A DNA stretch of 64,000 nucleotides from JAFGVL01 sp963663245. GTDB lineage: Bacteria; Bacteroidota; Bacteroidia; Bacteroidales; Paludibacteraceae. The stretch is from contig OY760143.1 of NCBI GenBank assembly GCA_963663245.1, positions 868,001 to 932,000 of the forward strand, written 5' to 3'. Shown here piece after piece: positions 33,737 through 42,000 of the stretch. The notes beneath the pieces were generated by a model. It saw only the letters and a program-made list of their open reading frames with translations, had not been told where the DNA came from and ran no database searches. The position numbers and the translations under genes were made by a program. The stretch's first letter is position 1. The number at the start of each line of letters is the position of its first letter.

Positions 33737-36700
33737 ATGAATAGTATGAGAAAAATAATTTCACTTATAATTGCTTTGTCTTTCACAGTAATGTCACAGG
33801 CAATAACTGTAGTTTCTTCTGCAGGTCATTTAACTGACTCTATCGTTGCAGCAGGTGGAGACCTAGGCACTGTTACCGATTTGACAGTTACAGGAACTAT
33901 TGATGCAAGAGATTTTAAAGCAATTCGTGATAATATGCTTGTGCTTTCAGTATTAGATATAAGTGGAGTAGCGGTTTCTTCTTATTATGGGTCTGAAGGG
34001 ACTGTGGATGGGGATTTCAGTTTCATATATTCTGTTAATTCAATTCCTGCTTATGCTTTTAGAGGTTCTAGTAGTTTAACTTCTATAGCTTTTCCACTAT
34101 CTGTTACTTCAATTAAATCAAATGCTTTTTTAAATTGCTCAAGTTTACCATCACTTTTCATTCCTTCATGGGTTTCATCGATTGGAACAGATGCTTTTAA
34201 AAATTGTAGTGCATTAATTTCAGTAGATGCGCTTAGTATAAATTATTCAAGTATTGATGGTGTTCTTTTTAATAAGACTAAATCTATTTTGATTCAATGT
34301 CCAGTATCTAAAACTGGAGACTACATAGTTCCCTCATCGGTTACTTCTATTAGAGATAATGCTTTCTATAGTTGTACCAGTTTTACATCACTCTTTGTCC
34401 CTTCATCGGTTACATCAATCGGAACAGATGCTTTTTTTAATTGCAGCGGACTAATTACAGTAGATGTTACTAATTCAATGTATTCAAGTGTAGACAGTGT
34501 ATTATTTAATAAAAATAAAACTGTATTAATTCAATGTCCAACATCCAAAACTGGAGAATTTGTAATTCCAACAACTGTTATATCTATAAATAATTTTGCC
34601 TTCTATAATTGTAGTGGCTTGACTTCAATTGCTATTCCTGAAGATGTTACCACAATTGGTAATTCTGCTTTTTCAAATTGTACAAGTATAACAACCGTGA
34701 TTTATGATGCTACAAATTGTACGACAATAGGAAAAGCTTCATCAGCCGCTTTTTCTGGATGCACTTCTATTTCTGCTCTGAATATTGGAAATAATGTTAC
34801 TAGTATTCCTGCAAATGCATTTAGGGAATGGAGTGGATTAACATCAGTTACTATTCCGTCTTCTGTTACTTTTATTGGAGATTTTGCTTTCTACAGTTGC
34901 AGTGGCTTGACTTCAATCACCATTCCTGAAGATGTTACGGAAATTGGTAATTCTGCTTTTTCAAATTGCACAAGTATAACCACTGCAGTTTATAATGCTA
35001 TAAACTGTACAACTGTTGGAGATGTCTCATCAGGAGCTTTTTCTGGATGTACTGCTATTTGCACACTGAGTATTGGAAGTAATGTTACAAGTATTCCTGC
35101 AAACGCATTTAGGGAATGGAGTGGCATAACATCAGTTACTATTCCGTCTTCTGTCACTTTTGTTGGAGATTATGCTTTCTATAGTTGCAGTGGCTTGACT
35201 TCAATTACTATTCCTGAAGATGTTACGATAATTGGTAATTCTGCTTTTTCAAATTGTACAAGTATAACCACTGCAATTTATAATGCTATAAACTGTACAA
35301 CTGTTGGAAGTGTTTCACTAGGAGCTTTCTCTGGCTGCACAGCTATATGCACTCTGGATATTGGGAATAGTGTTACTAATATACCTGCAAATGCTTTCAG
35401 AGAATGGAATGGATTAACCTCAGTTACTATTCCAATTTCTGTTACTTCTATTGGCGATTATGCTTTTTCTGGTTGTAATGGGTTAACCTCAATTACTATT
35501 CCTGAAGATGTAACATATATTGGTAATAATTCTTTTAAAGGCTGCATAGCTTTAGCCAATGTAAACTATAATGCTACTAATTGTACTACAATGGGGGGAG
35601 ACTTATCTCCTGTATTCTCTGGATGTACTGCTTTAAGTACTCTTAATATTGGAAGTAATGTTACAGCCATCCCAGCTTATGCGTTCAAAGATTTTCGTGG
35701 TTTAACTTCATTTATAATTCCATCAACTGTTACCTCAATTGGTAATAATGCTTTTCAGGGCTGCATAGGTATAGTATCTATTTCTATACCTGCTTCGATT
35801 ACTTCTATTGCAGATTATGTGTTCTCTGATTGCAGTGATATAACGTCTATAGCTATCCCATCATCTGTTACTTCTTTTGGAATTAGGGCTTTTCATGGTT
35901 GTGGTCAATTAAAATCTATAACTATTCCATCATCAGTCACTTATATTGCTACTAAGGCTTTTGAAATTAGCGGTTTAACATCTGTTACTATCCCTTCTTC
36001 TGTTACTTTTATTGCAGATTATGTTTTTTATAATTGTTCAGATTTAAAATCTGTCACTATCCCTTCATCAGTTACTTCAATTGGCGATTATGCTTTTTAC
36101 GGGTGTGATGGTTTACCATCTCTTACTATCCCTTCATCAGTTACTTCAATTGGCGATTATGCTTTTTATGCTTGTAATGGTTTGACATCAATTGTGATTC
36201 CACCATCGATTCTTTCAATTGGAGAGTCGGCTTTTTATGGTTGTGGTAATTTAGCATCATCAATTGATCTTCCATCTGTTACATCTATTAAAAGCTCTAC
36301 TTTTCGTGGATGTAAACTTATAACATCAGTTTCTATTCCGTCGGTCGATTCTATTGGTCGATATGCTTTTTATGCTTGCAATTTTAATTTAACATCTATT
36401 ACTTTACCTTCTACAGTTACTTTTATTGGAAGATCTGCTTTTTATTCTTGTGGTAGTTTATCATCTTTTTATTCATATTCGCCTATGCCAGTAGATTTAA
36501 GTTTATCTACAAATGTATTTTACAATGTTAATAAATCATATTGTGTTCTTCATGTTCCAGTAGGTTCTAAATCAGCTTATGAAGCAGCAGTTCAATGGCA
36601 AGATTTTTTATATATAGTAGAAGATTTAACAACAAATGTTAACAATACAACGATAAATTCATTAGCACCCCATGTCAACAATGGACAAGTTATTTTAACG

Positions 36701-36856
36701 GACATAGCAGTAGGAGAAACAATAACTATCTATAATTTAAAAGGAAACGTAATATACAACCAACAAGCAAATGCAAAAATGATAAAGGTAAACTTGCCAG
36801 ATCGTGGAGCCTATGTAGTAACTGTTGGTAATCAAAGTACGAAGATTGTATATTAA
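33737..36856 (+). CDS. BspA-type leucine-rich repeat surface protein with T9SS-like C-terminus
   Basis: 1039 residues; an in-frame ATG at 33746 gives a better signal peptide start (MRKIISLIIALSF...SQA). From about residue 85 to 930 the protein is a chain of BspA/LRR_5 repeats of about 23 residues, typified by SVTSIGDYAFYGCNGLTSI and TIPSSVT. A 96-residue super-repeat occurs several times around residues 295-600. The last 65 residues (VNNGQVILTDIAVGETITIY, NLKGNVIYNQQ, LPDRGAYVVTVGNQSTKIV) resemble a T9SS type A sorting domain. BspA proteins bind host matrix proteins or other cells. A candidate ECF-sigma promoter lies upstream. Confidence 0.88.
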   Translation: MNSMRKIISLIIALSFTVMSQAITVVSSAGHLTDSIVAAGGDLGTVTDLTVTGTIDARDFKAIRDNMLVLSVLDISGVAVSSYYGSEGTVDGDFSFIYSVNSIPAYAFRGSSSLTSIAFPLSVTSIKSNAFLNCSSLPSLFIPSWVSSIGTDAFKNCSALISVDALSINYSSIDGVLFNKTKSILIQCPVSKTGDYIVPSSVTSIRDNAFYSCTSFTSLFVPSSVTSIGTDAFFNCSGLITVDVTNSMYSSVDSVLFNKNKTVLIQCPTSKTGEFVIPTTVISINNFAFYNCSGLTSIAIPEDVTTIGNSAFSNCTSITTVIYDATNCTTIGKASSAAFSGCTSISALNIGNNVTSIPANAFREWSGLTSVTIPSSVTFIGDFAFYSCSGLTSITIPEDVTEIGNSAFSNCTSITTAVYNAINCTTVGDVSSGAFSGCTAICTLSIGSNVTSIPANAFREWSGITSVTIPSSVTFVGDYAFYSCSGLTSITIPEDVTIIGNSAFSNCTSITTAIYNAINCTTVGSVSLGAFSGCTAICTLDIGNSVTNIPANAFREWNGLTSVTIPISVTSIGDYAFSGCNGLTSITIPEDVTYIGNNSFKGCIALANVNYNATNCTTMGGDLSPVFSGCTALSTLNIGSNVTAIPAYAFKDFRGLTSFIIPSTVTSIGNNAFQGCIGIVSISIPASITSIADYVFSDCSDITSIAIPSSVTSFGIRAFHGCGQLKSITIPSSVTYIATKAFEISGLTSVTIPSSVTFIADYVFYNCSDLKSVTIPSSVTSIGDYAFYGCDGLPSLTIPSSVTSIGDYAFYACNGLTSIVIPPSILSIGESAFYGCGNLASSIDLPSVTSIKSSTFRGCKLITSVSIPSVDSIGRYAFYACNFNLTSITLPSTVTFIGRSAFYSCGSLSSFYSYSPMPVDLSLSTNVFYNVNKSYCVLHVPVGSKSAYEAAVQWQDFLYIVEDLTTNVNNTTINSLAPHVNNGQVILTDIAVGETITIYNLKGNVIYNQQANAKMIKVNLPDRGAYVVTVGNQSTKIVY
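34621..35530 (+). repeat. 288-bp tandem repeats inside the BspA-like gene
   Basis: Marker words recur at exact 288-bp (96-codon) steps: GACTTCAATYRCYATTCC at 34621 and 34909, and the TCAGTTACTATTCC block at about 34841, 35129 and 35417. Each unit holds a plain LRR pair, a TIPEDVT unit, an INCTTVG insert and an IPANAFREWSG unit. The units are nearly identical in sequence, so they were duplicated recently or are being homogenised. Confidence 0.8.
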
Positions 36857-36887
36857 AAAGATAAGAATAATTATCTGTAATCTTAGC

Positions 36888-36938
36888 AAATAGCAATATC
36901 ACCATTAGACAATTAGTCAAAGGTGATATTGCTATTTG
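36888..36938. terminator. Bidirectional terminator between the BspA-like and lipoprotein genes
   Basis: CAAATAGCAATATCACC (36887-36903) and GGTGATATTGCTATTTG (36922-36938), a 17-bp perfect stem with an 18-nt loop between convergent genes; a short T-run follows on the + strand. Confidence 0.85.
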
Positions 36939-36941
36939 TTT

Positions 36942-37352
36942 TTACTTCTTCTCCATCCGATACTCCGAATCACTCTTTAACACAAAGGAAGTTCCTTCCA
37001 CTTTTGCTTTCTTATATACAAAGGTTGTGATTAATAAAGGGATTCTAACTCTTTTGTAAGTGTAGTGGGGGAGTATTATCCCATCAGTTCCTTCTACAGC
37101 CTCTTTGTAGGCTCTATCATATAAACCTCTGTCAGAAATACCTCCAATTGGAATAAATGTTAGCCAAACCTTAAATGATGTTGCATCACCTTCTACTCGG
37201 TTTAGAATAGAGTAGGAGTTCCTGTCTGCTGGTACAATAGATTCTGTGCTGGTCTTTTGCTCGCTTTTTAGACCGTCTTTTGAGGTTATGCAAGCCGTAA
37301 ACAAGCTAGCGACTAACATCACTGAGATTCCTTTAGTAATCAAACTTTTCAT
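36942..37352 (-). CDS. Small lipoprotein of unknown function
   Basis: 136 residues with a lipoprotein signal (SLFTAC, Cys near residue 21). The mature part has an unstructured Ser/Thr-rich linker and then a compact domain with FKVWLTFIPIGGISDRGLYDRAYKEAVEGTDG. The phrase IPIGG followed by an alpha helix and a late K-R-V-R-I strand resembles small Bacteroidota lipoproteins of unknown function. The gene lies inside the defence module; the structured element at 37375-37550 is directly upstream of its start. Confidence 0.65.
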   Translation of the reverse strand: MKSLITKGISVMLVASLFTACITSKDGLKSEQKTSTESIVPADRNSYSILNRVEGDATSFKVWLTFIPIGGISDRGLYDRAYKEAVEGTDGIILPHYTYKRVRIPLLITTFVYKKAKVEGTSFVLKSDSEYRMEKK

Positions 37353-37374
37353 AATGGTATAGAGTTTATCACCC

Positions 37375-37550
37375 CAGTTCCCAAATGGCGGTTTGTATAA
37401 AAAAAAGAAGCGTGGGAACTGTTAACTTATCCGCCTTAGAGGTATCGCCAGACACCCAACAACTAGATAAGCAACAGCCCCACGCCCATATTAAATATAG
37501 TCGCAGAGCGTTGTTGCTATCATCCTAGTTGTTTAGTGAAAACTGGCGAT
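37375..37550. other. Structured multi-hairpin element (candidate ncRNA or folded recombination site)
   Basis: Hairpin 1: CAGTTCCCA (37375-37383) with TGGGAACTG (37413-37421), perfect 9 bp, 29-nt loop. Hairpin 2 is long and interrupted: ATCGCCAG (37444-37451) with CTGGCGAT (37543-37550); AACAACTAG (37458-37466) with CTAGTTGTT (37525-37533); AGCAACA (37470-37476) with TGTTGCT (37512-37518). CGTGGG (37411-37416) could also pair with CCCACG (37479-37484) in the loop of hairpin 2, a possible pseudoknot. The region is clearly richer in GC than its neighbours and holds no gene. No known RNA family is recognised by eye, and its strand is undetermined. Confidence 0.6.
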
Positions 37551-37875
37551 TTTCTAAAACAGGATAATATTTAAACGCTTTCTATAATGCTATTTAAACC
37601 GTTTACCTAAGTAAACCTATGCAAATGTATTAATTTTTCTACAGAAATATTGGATTTGTTTAAATAAAACAGGCTAAAACGTCATTAAAAAAGCAGCTAA
37701 ATCCAGATAAATCTATGTCAATCTAGATACACTTTGATGAATACGGATTAATCTAGATAGATAGATGTGCAAAGCAGTGCAAAAGATAGAAAAAATATCA
37801 CTAAGTGGCTCGTTAACAGCTTGTTGTGGTGTTTTTGTGGAATATGTTTCTTATCTTTAATGAAAATTTAAAAAA
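37551..37875. other. Gene-free AT-rich region with short repeats and a palindrome
   Basis: Contains the palindrome GTTTAC-CTAA-GTAAAC (37601-37616), two AATCTAGATA copies about 30 nt apart (near 37722 and 37752), and an AAATTTAAAAAA stretch just before the next start codon. It probably holds the promoter of the small gene pair that follows, but no clear TAnnTTTG box is seen. Confidence 0.35.
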
Positions 37876-38241
37876 ATGGAAGAACAGAAACAGTGTCCGT
37901 ATGATAAAAGTTGGTTTGCTCCTCATCGGTCGAATCAGATTTATGCTAGTCGAGAAAATCAGATTGCGCATAAAAATGAGAGAGTAAGAAAGGAGAAAGA
38001 GTTGACAAAGCAGAAAGATAATGCACTCAAAAAAAACAGAAGAATCTGTGAAGTATTAGTTGATGCAGAAAAGAAAGAAGTTGTAGTCACAAAAGATTAT
38101 TTATCTGGGTCTGGTTTTACTTTTTCTGTATTTAATGGTTCTGCAAAAGTAGAAGGTGTTGTTGCTACATGTATTTATGAGTTTTATGTAAAAAGAGAAA
38201 ACGAACAATTTAAAATAGGGAGGTTAGATGGAAAATATTGA
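37876..38241 (+). CDS. Small protein with degenerate zinc-ribbon-like N-terminus
   Basis: 121 residues. The start, CPYDKSWFAPHRSNQIYASRENQIAHK, resembles the C-x-x-C...F-x-P-x-R-x-N-Q-x-Y-C short zinc-finger module of Bacteroidota mobile-element proteins, but only one of the expected cysteines remains. A Lys-rich helix follows (residues 35-60), then a beta-rich C-terminal half. It overlaps the next small gene by 14 nt and lies between the structured element and the nuclease-helicase operon. Function unknown. Confidence 0.5.
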   Translation: MEEQKQCPYDKSWFAPHRSNQIYASRENQIAHKNERVRKEKELTKQKDNALKKNRRICEVLVDAEKKEVVVTKDYLSGSGFTFSVFNGSAKVEGVVATCIYEFYVKRENEQFKIGRLDGKY

Positions 38242-38410
38242 GTTTTTAATGGCAGGGGATTTTGCTATTCCTGTGTATGGAAGTGGAAGTGTTATTTCAA
38301 GTAAAAGTGGTAATGGTTGGTTGATTTTAATGTTTCTTTTAATAGTATTTGTGTTTTTGGTAGTTTTTGTCAATGAGAAAGTTAAAGAGAAAGAAGATCT
38401 TTTATCCTAA
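38228..38410 (+). CDS. 60-residue single-pass membrane protein
   Basis: A small protein with a Gly/Ser-rich N-terminal part and one strong membrane helix (GWLILMFLLIVFVFLVVFVN), ending in a charged tail KVKEKEDLLS. It overlaps the upstream small gene by 14 nt and the convergent helicase gene by 9 nt. Its size and location next to nuclease and helicase genes fit an accessory membrane peptide, but no function can be assigned. Confidence 0.5.
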   Translation: MENIEFLMAGDFAIPVYGSGSVISSKSGNGWLILMFLLIVFVFLVVFVNEKVKEKEDLLS

Positions 38411-40159
38411 ATAAGTTTTCCATGTAGTAACATCTGCTTCAGGTACCACAAGCCATAGTAGTTTTCTTGGTCTTGAGCACGCAACATAAACAATTCTCAT
38501 TTGTTCTTTATTCTCTGAAGTTAAGGTGTCAAAATTACTGTTAATTAGGGTGGTATAGTATGATTTATCTCTTTTGCCTAGGAATACTAAAATTGCTTCT
38601 AATGTTTTTCCTTTTACAGAATGAATAGTATTTATGTAAGACAAGTCTTTGGAGTCATTGCTATTGTCTTTAAAAAGGTGGTTGATTACAATGTTGCCTC
38701 TAGAAGTTTTAATGTAAAAATTAAGTTTATTAGATTTTACTTCTGTAATCCAGGTTAACAATGTTTTATTTGTTACATCTGGTAGTCTGTTTATAAACTC
38801 AAATATATTTTTCTGATAATCTATGTAGCCTACTTTATTAATCTCAATCTTAATGTGTTGTGCATTTATATGAGTCTTTTGAGAATAAAATTTATGATAC
38901 CCTTTCTCAATCAAATGAAAACCTCTTTTAGTATTCCCATTCTCCATAAGGTACTTGCCATGAACAATATCTCTAACATAATAATGTTTGTTTTCCCAAG
39001 GTAATTCTTTATCAAAAGCATATTCGTTTACAAAATCAAAATAGTTTTCTCCAAATGATTTTCCTCTGTATACAATCCCTAAATTTTCTTCAGTAATTGA
39101 CAATTCCGTACATTTATCAATGAACCTACAACTAATATCAAGTATATCCTCTTTTTCAGAATTATGTCCCATAATAATTGGTTCTTCAATACAATTTTCA
39201 TCAATTGAAATTGACGTCATTTCATTATCGAAGAACCCATTTAATGATTTACATATTTTGGTTGAGCTACGTCTGTTTTCTTTTAATGAAAGTTTAAACC
39301 ACGTAGGATCTTTCCATTTTGATATAAATAAATCAGCATTTGCTGTATTCCATTCGAAGATTGCTTGATCTGGATCTCCAATCAACATGATGTTTTTTAA
39401 GTCCGCATTTTCTAGAGTGTCAATTATAGCCATCTGAACTTCAGTAGTATCTTGTGCTTCATCAATTATAATATATGGGAATTTTCTAGAAATATTCTTA
39501 GCTATTAGTGGGTATTTATTTAAAATCTTATATGAAATATAATTAGCATCAGATTGTATTGCTTTGCCCTTATTAAAATGTTTCTTTTTCATTATAATAA
39601 GGTCATGAATACACTTTTTCAAAGAACCATCAATTCTATTTGGATTTTCCCAGTCTGCTTTAACAAAACTGTAAGTTTGATATGGAGCTAATCTTAATAA
39701 TCTGTCATTAATATCAAATGAGACTTTATCAAAATAATAGTTTGTGTCTGTAATCTTTTGTGTGAATCTATTTCTCTGTGATAAATCATATTCAAACCAC
39801 TTGTTAAACTCTGTACCCACAATCTCAGGTCGACTATCACACTCCATTATTAAATGTCCATATGGGAAAAATATATGTTTGTTAATAAAGCTGTCTAGTG
39901 TCCCTGTGAAATTAGGATAAGAAATTTCAGAAATGCTAAATTCGTTTTTAAGTTGATTCTTTATTTCTTCACAAGCAGTATTCGTAAAAGATAAAGTGGC
40001 TACACCTTGATGTTTTATTAAATTGCTTTTTTGTAATAACCTAGCTAATTTTGCAGCTACCGAATATGTTTTACCACTTCCTGGACATGCTTTTACAATC
40101 ATTCGTGGATTATTACAAGCGACAATTCTTTTTTGAGCAAACGATAACTTACTAAACAT
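38402..40159 (-). CDS. UvrD/PcrA-like superfamily 1 helicase (GajB-like)
   Basis: 585 residues. Motifs: Q-motif region FAQKRIV, Walker A ACPGSGKT (24-31), motif Ia LSFTNTACEEIK, DEAQD box (233-237), motif III LIGDPDQAIFEWN, and C-terminal motif VI region VYVACSRPRKLLW. It lies 6 nt after the OLD-type nuclease gene. A class 2 OLD nuclease followed by a UvrD-like helicase is the Gabija defence layout (GajA-GajB). It is somewhat longer than the roughly 500-residue GajB. It is last in a three-gene operon. Confidence 0.85.
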   Translation of the reverse strand: MFSKLSFAQKRIVACNNPRMIVKACPGSGKTYSVAAKLARLLQKSNLIKHQGVATLSFTNTACEEIKNQLKNEFSISEISYPNFTGTLDSFINKHIFFPYGHLIMECDSRPEIVGTEFNKWFEYDLSQRNRFTQKITDTNYYFDKVSFDINDRLLRLAPYQTYSFVKADWENPNRIDGSLKKCIHDLIIMKKKHFNKGKAIQSDANYISYKILNKYPLIAKNISRKFPYIIIDEAQDTTEVQMAIIDTLENADLKNIMLIGDPDQAIFEWNTANADLFISKWKDPTWFKLSLKENRRSSTKICKSLNGFFDNEMTSISIDENCIEEPIIMGHNSEKEDILDISCRFIDKCTELSITEENLGIVYRGKSFGENYFDFVNEYAFDKELPWENKHYYVRDIVHGKYLMENGNTKRGFHLIEKGYHKFYSQKTHINAQHIKIEINKVGYIDYQKNIFEFINRLPDVTNKTLLTWITEVKSNKLNFYIKTSRGNIVINHLFKDNSNDSKDLSYINTIHSVKGKTLEAILVFLGKRDKSYYTTLINSNFDTLTSENKEQMRIVYVACSRPRKLLWLVVPEADVTTWKTYLG

Positions 40160-40165
40160 CTTTAT

Positions 40166-41986
40166 TTATATTAAACTTAGAAAATCAATTGCTTCTTGTA
40201 TATATTCTGGCACCTCAAATCTATCACATCCATCTAATTCCTCATTTAATGCTAAGGCGAAATCTGCTTTATCCTTATTGGATTTTAGCTTCTTCATTAA
40301 GATTTCCACAGAAAAATCACCTTCTAAATCAAAGGTTCCAGGGTGCATGCTGCGATAAACTCTTTGCATAATACTTCTATTATTATCTGACTGGCAAAAC
40401 ATATCAAACTCAAATGTGTTTGGAGCTAAGGATACATGGAGATTATGTTTTGTCAATTCATTTGCTTTTGCAGCTCTGTCTGAGATTGGTTTAGCAGGTG
40501 TTTCAGGTTCTCCTTCCATTGCCGCTTTTGCTAGAACTGGATCACTGTCCGTAATCAATGAACATTTTGCAAGTAACCGTTTCTTTTCGTCTGCATTATT
40601 ATATAGTTTAGCAAAATGTTCAAAAGCAACACCAGCAACATTAATAATCTCAACCCCATTTTTTTCTAAATCAATTTTATCGTTAGAAAACTTTTTAGAT
40701 AAAATTGGTAATAATATAACCTCAGCAATACCTTCAACTAAAACCACTGCATTTGCAAAGAACATTTGAGACTTTGTTGTGTCTAGAAATTTTAATAAAT
40801 AACTTCTGTTGGTACTTGAAAAATCTTCTTCAGACAAATTTGCGAAAGAAAAAATATGTGTGTTTTGTAACTGCTTTTGAAGAACAAATATTCTGTCTAA
40901 TTTGCATTTTGCTGTGATTGTAGGGGAATGTGATGTAACAAAGATTTGAAGTCCTTTGTCTTGTAAAGTATTTAGATATTCAAAGAAAGTATTTTGATAT
41001 TGTGGGTGAAGATGAGCTTCAGGCTCTTCAACTAATAAAGCATTATATATTTCAAGGTCTTCATCTTCACATCTATTAATTAAATCTCCGAGTACTACTG
41101 AGGTATATATCAAATTATTCTCTCCTAAACCATTTTGATATAGTTCAAAGAATTCTTGTTCTGCTCCATTTAACTCTTCGGGATTATATATTGGCCTTTT
41201 GAGTTCAATACCCCTTACAACATCAGAATATTTACGACCTACATAATTCATATTAATTTGAGGTGACTTCTTATTGATGCCTGTTCCTTCAAGATGATCG
41301 TTTACTTTTTCTTTTCCTGACTCTAAAATGTATTTCCAATCATTTTTCTCATCTTCAAATACGTCATGAAGTTTACTTGCCAATTCAGATTTCTTTTTAT
41401 CGTCAAGTTTAATGTCTTGTTCCTCCTCCTTATTATATTTAGTCAATTGATTAAAGAGTTGAGCTGTTTTGTTGTCATAAGAGTACGGCTTTAATGAATT
41501 AACAGCATCTCTCATAGGGCTTAAATATGTGTAAAATATTTCATGTAAAGCATCGTATGGTATTAGTTGACCTTCATTGTCTCCTCCCCAAACAGTTCTT
41601 TTAAAGAATTTCCTTTTTCCTTTGTTTTCTAATGAATACCTTATATGTAATTGAATTGTTTGACGCTTTGCGTCATCAGGGTCTTGAGATATGAAATCAT
41701 TAAAACATTGTCTTTCAAAGGGGTCTTCTCCAATTTCAAAAATCAAGTCAAATTGAATTTCATTATGAACTTCTTTTGGATCATTGTGGTTTCTGTATAT
41801 GTCTGACTCTTGAATATATATACCAGAATCAGGTTTTCCATACCCTAAACATAATCTTAAAGCATCGATTATTGCAGATTTACCACTATTGTTTTCTCCA
41901 ATTAAGATATTTAACCCTTCATTGAAGTTTAACTCTACAAGGTCAAACGCTCGGAAATTCTTTATTCTTAATTTGCTTATGTACAT
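40166..41986 (-). CDS. OLD-family ATPase-TOPRIM nuclease (GajA-like)
   Basis: 606 residues. N-terminal ABC-type ATPase: LRIKNFRAFDLVELNF, Walker A GENNSGKS (30-37), and the Walker B region LLVEEPEAHLHPQ (about 316-328) with the following TSHSP switch His. C-terminal TOPRIM domain: VLVEGIAEVILLP (about 414-426) and the D-x-D in ITDSDP (about 477-482). These are class 2 OLD nuclease features. The adjacent UvrD-like helicase makes it GajA-like; in Gabija, GajA nicks DNA when nucleotides are depleted. Length is close to GajA (about 580). Confidence 0.87.
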   Translation of the reverse strand: MYISKLRIKNFRAFDLVELNFNEGLNILIGENNSGKSAIIDALRLCLGYGKPDSGIYIQESDIYRNHNDPKEVHNEIQFDLIFEIGEDPFERQCFNDFISQDPDDAKRQTIQLHIRYSLENKGKRKFFKRTVWGGDNEGQLIPYDALHEIFYTYLSPMRDAVNSLKPYSYDNKTAQLFNQLTKYNKEEEQDIKLDDKKKSELASKLHDVFEDEKNDWKYILESGKEKVNDHLEGTGINKKSPQINMNYVGRKYSDVVRGIELKRPIYNPEELNGAEQEFFELYQNGLGENNLIYTSVVLGDLINRCEDEDLEIYNALLVEEPEAHLHPQYQNTFFEYLNTLQDKGLQIFVTSHSPTITAKCKLDRIFVLQKQLQNTHIFSFANLSEEDFSSTNRSYLLKFLDTTKSQMFFANAVVLVEGIAEVILLPILSKKFSNDKIDLEKNGVEIINVAGVAFEHFAKLYNNADEKKRLLAKCSLITDSDPVLAKAAMEGEPETPAKPISDRAAKANELTKHNLHVSLAPNTFEFDMFCQSDNNRSIMQRVYRSMHPGTFDLEGDFSVEILMKKLKSNKDKADFALALNEELDGCDRFEVPEYIQEAIDFLSLI

Positions 41987-42000
41987 ATAATCAAGTTTGT

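Noticed and set aside
33737..36856. CRISPR-like regular repeats
   Set aside because: The regular spacing comes from in-frame leucine-rich repeat codons of the BspA-like gene, not from repeat-spacer units. No CRISPR array or cas gene is seen in the window.
37375..37550. Retron-type msr/msd RNA
   Set aside because: The folded element lies in a defence region, but no reverse transcriptase gene is present in the window.
37444..37550. Integron attC site with a gene cassette
   Set aside because: The minus strand has GTTGGGT (fits GTTRRRY), but the opposite box ACTAAAC does not fit RYYYAAC, there is no integron integrase, and the neighbouring genes are not arranged as a cassette array. Kept only as one idea for the structured element.
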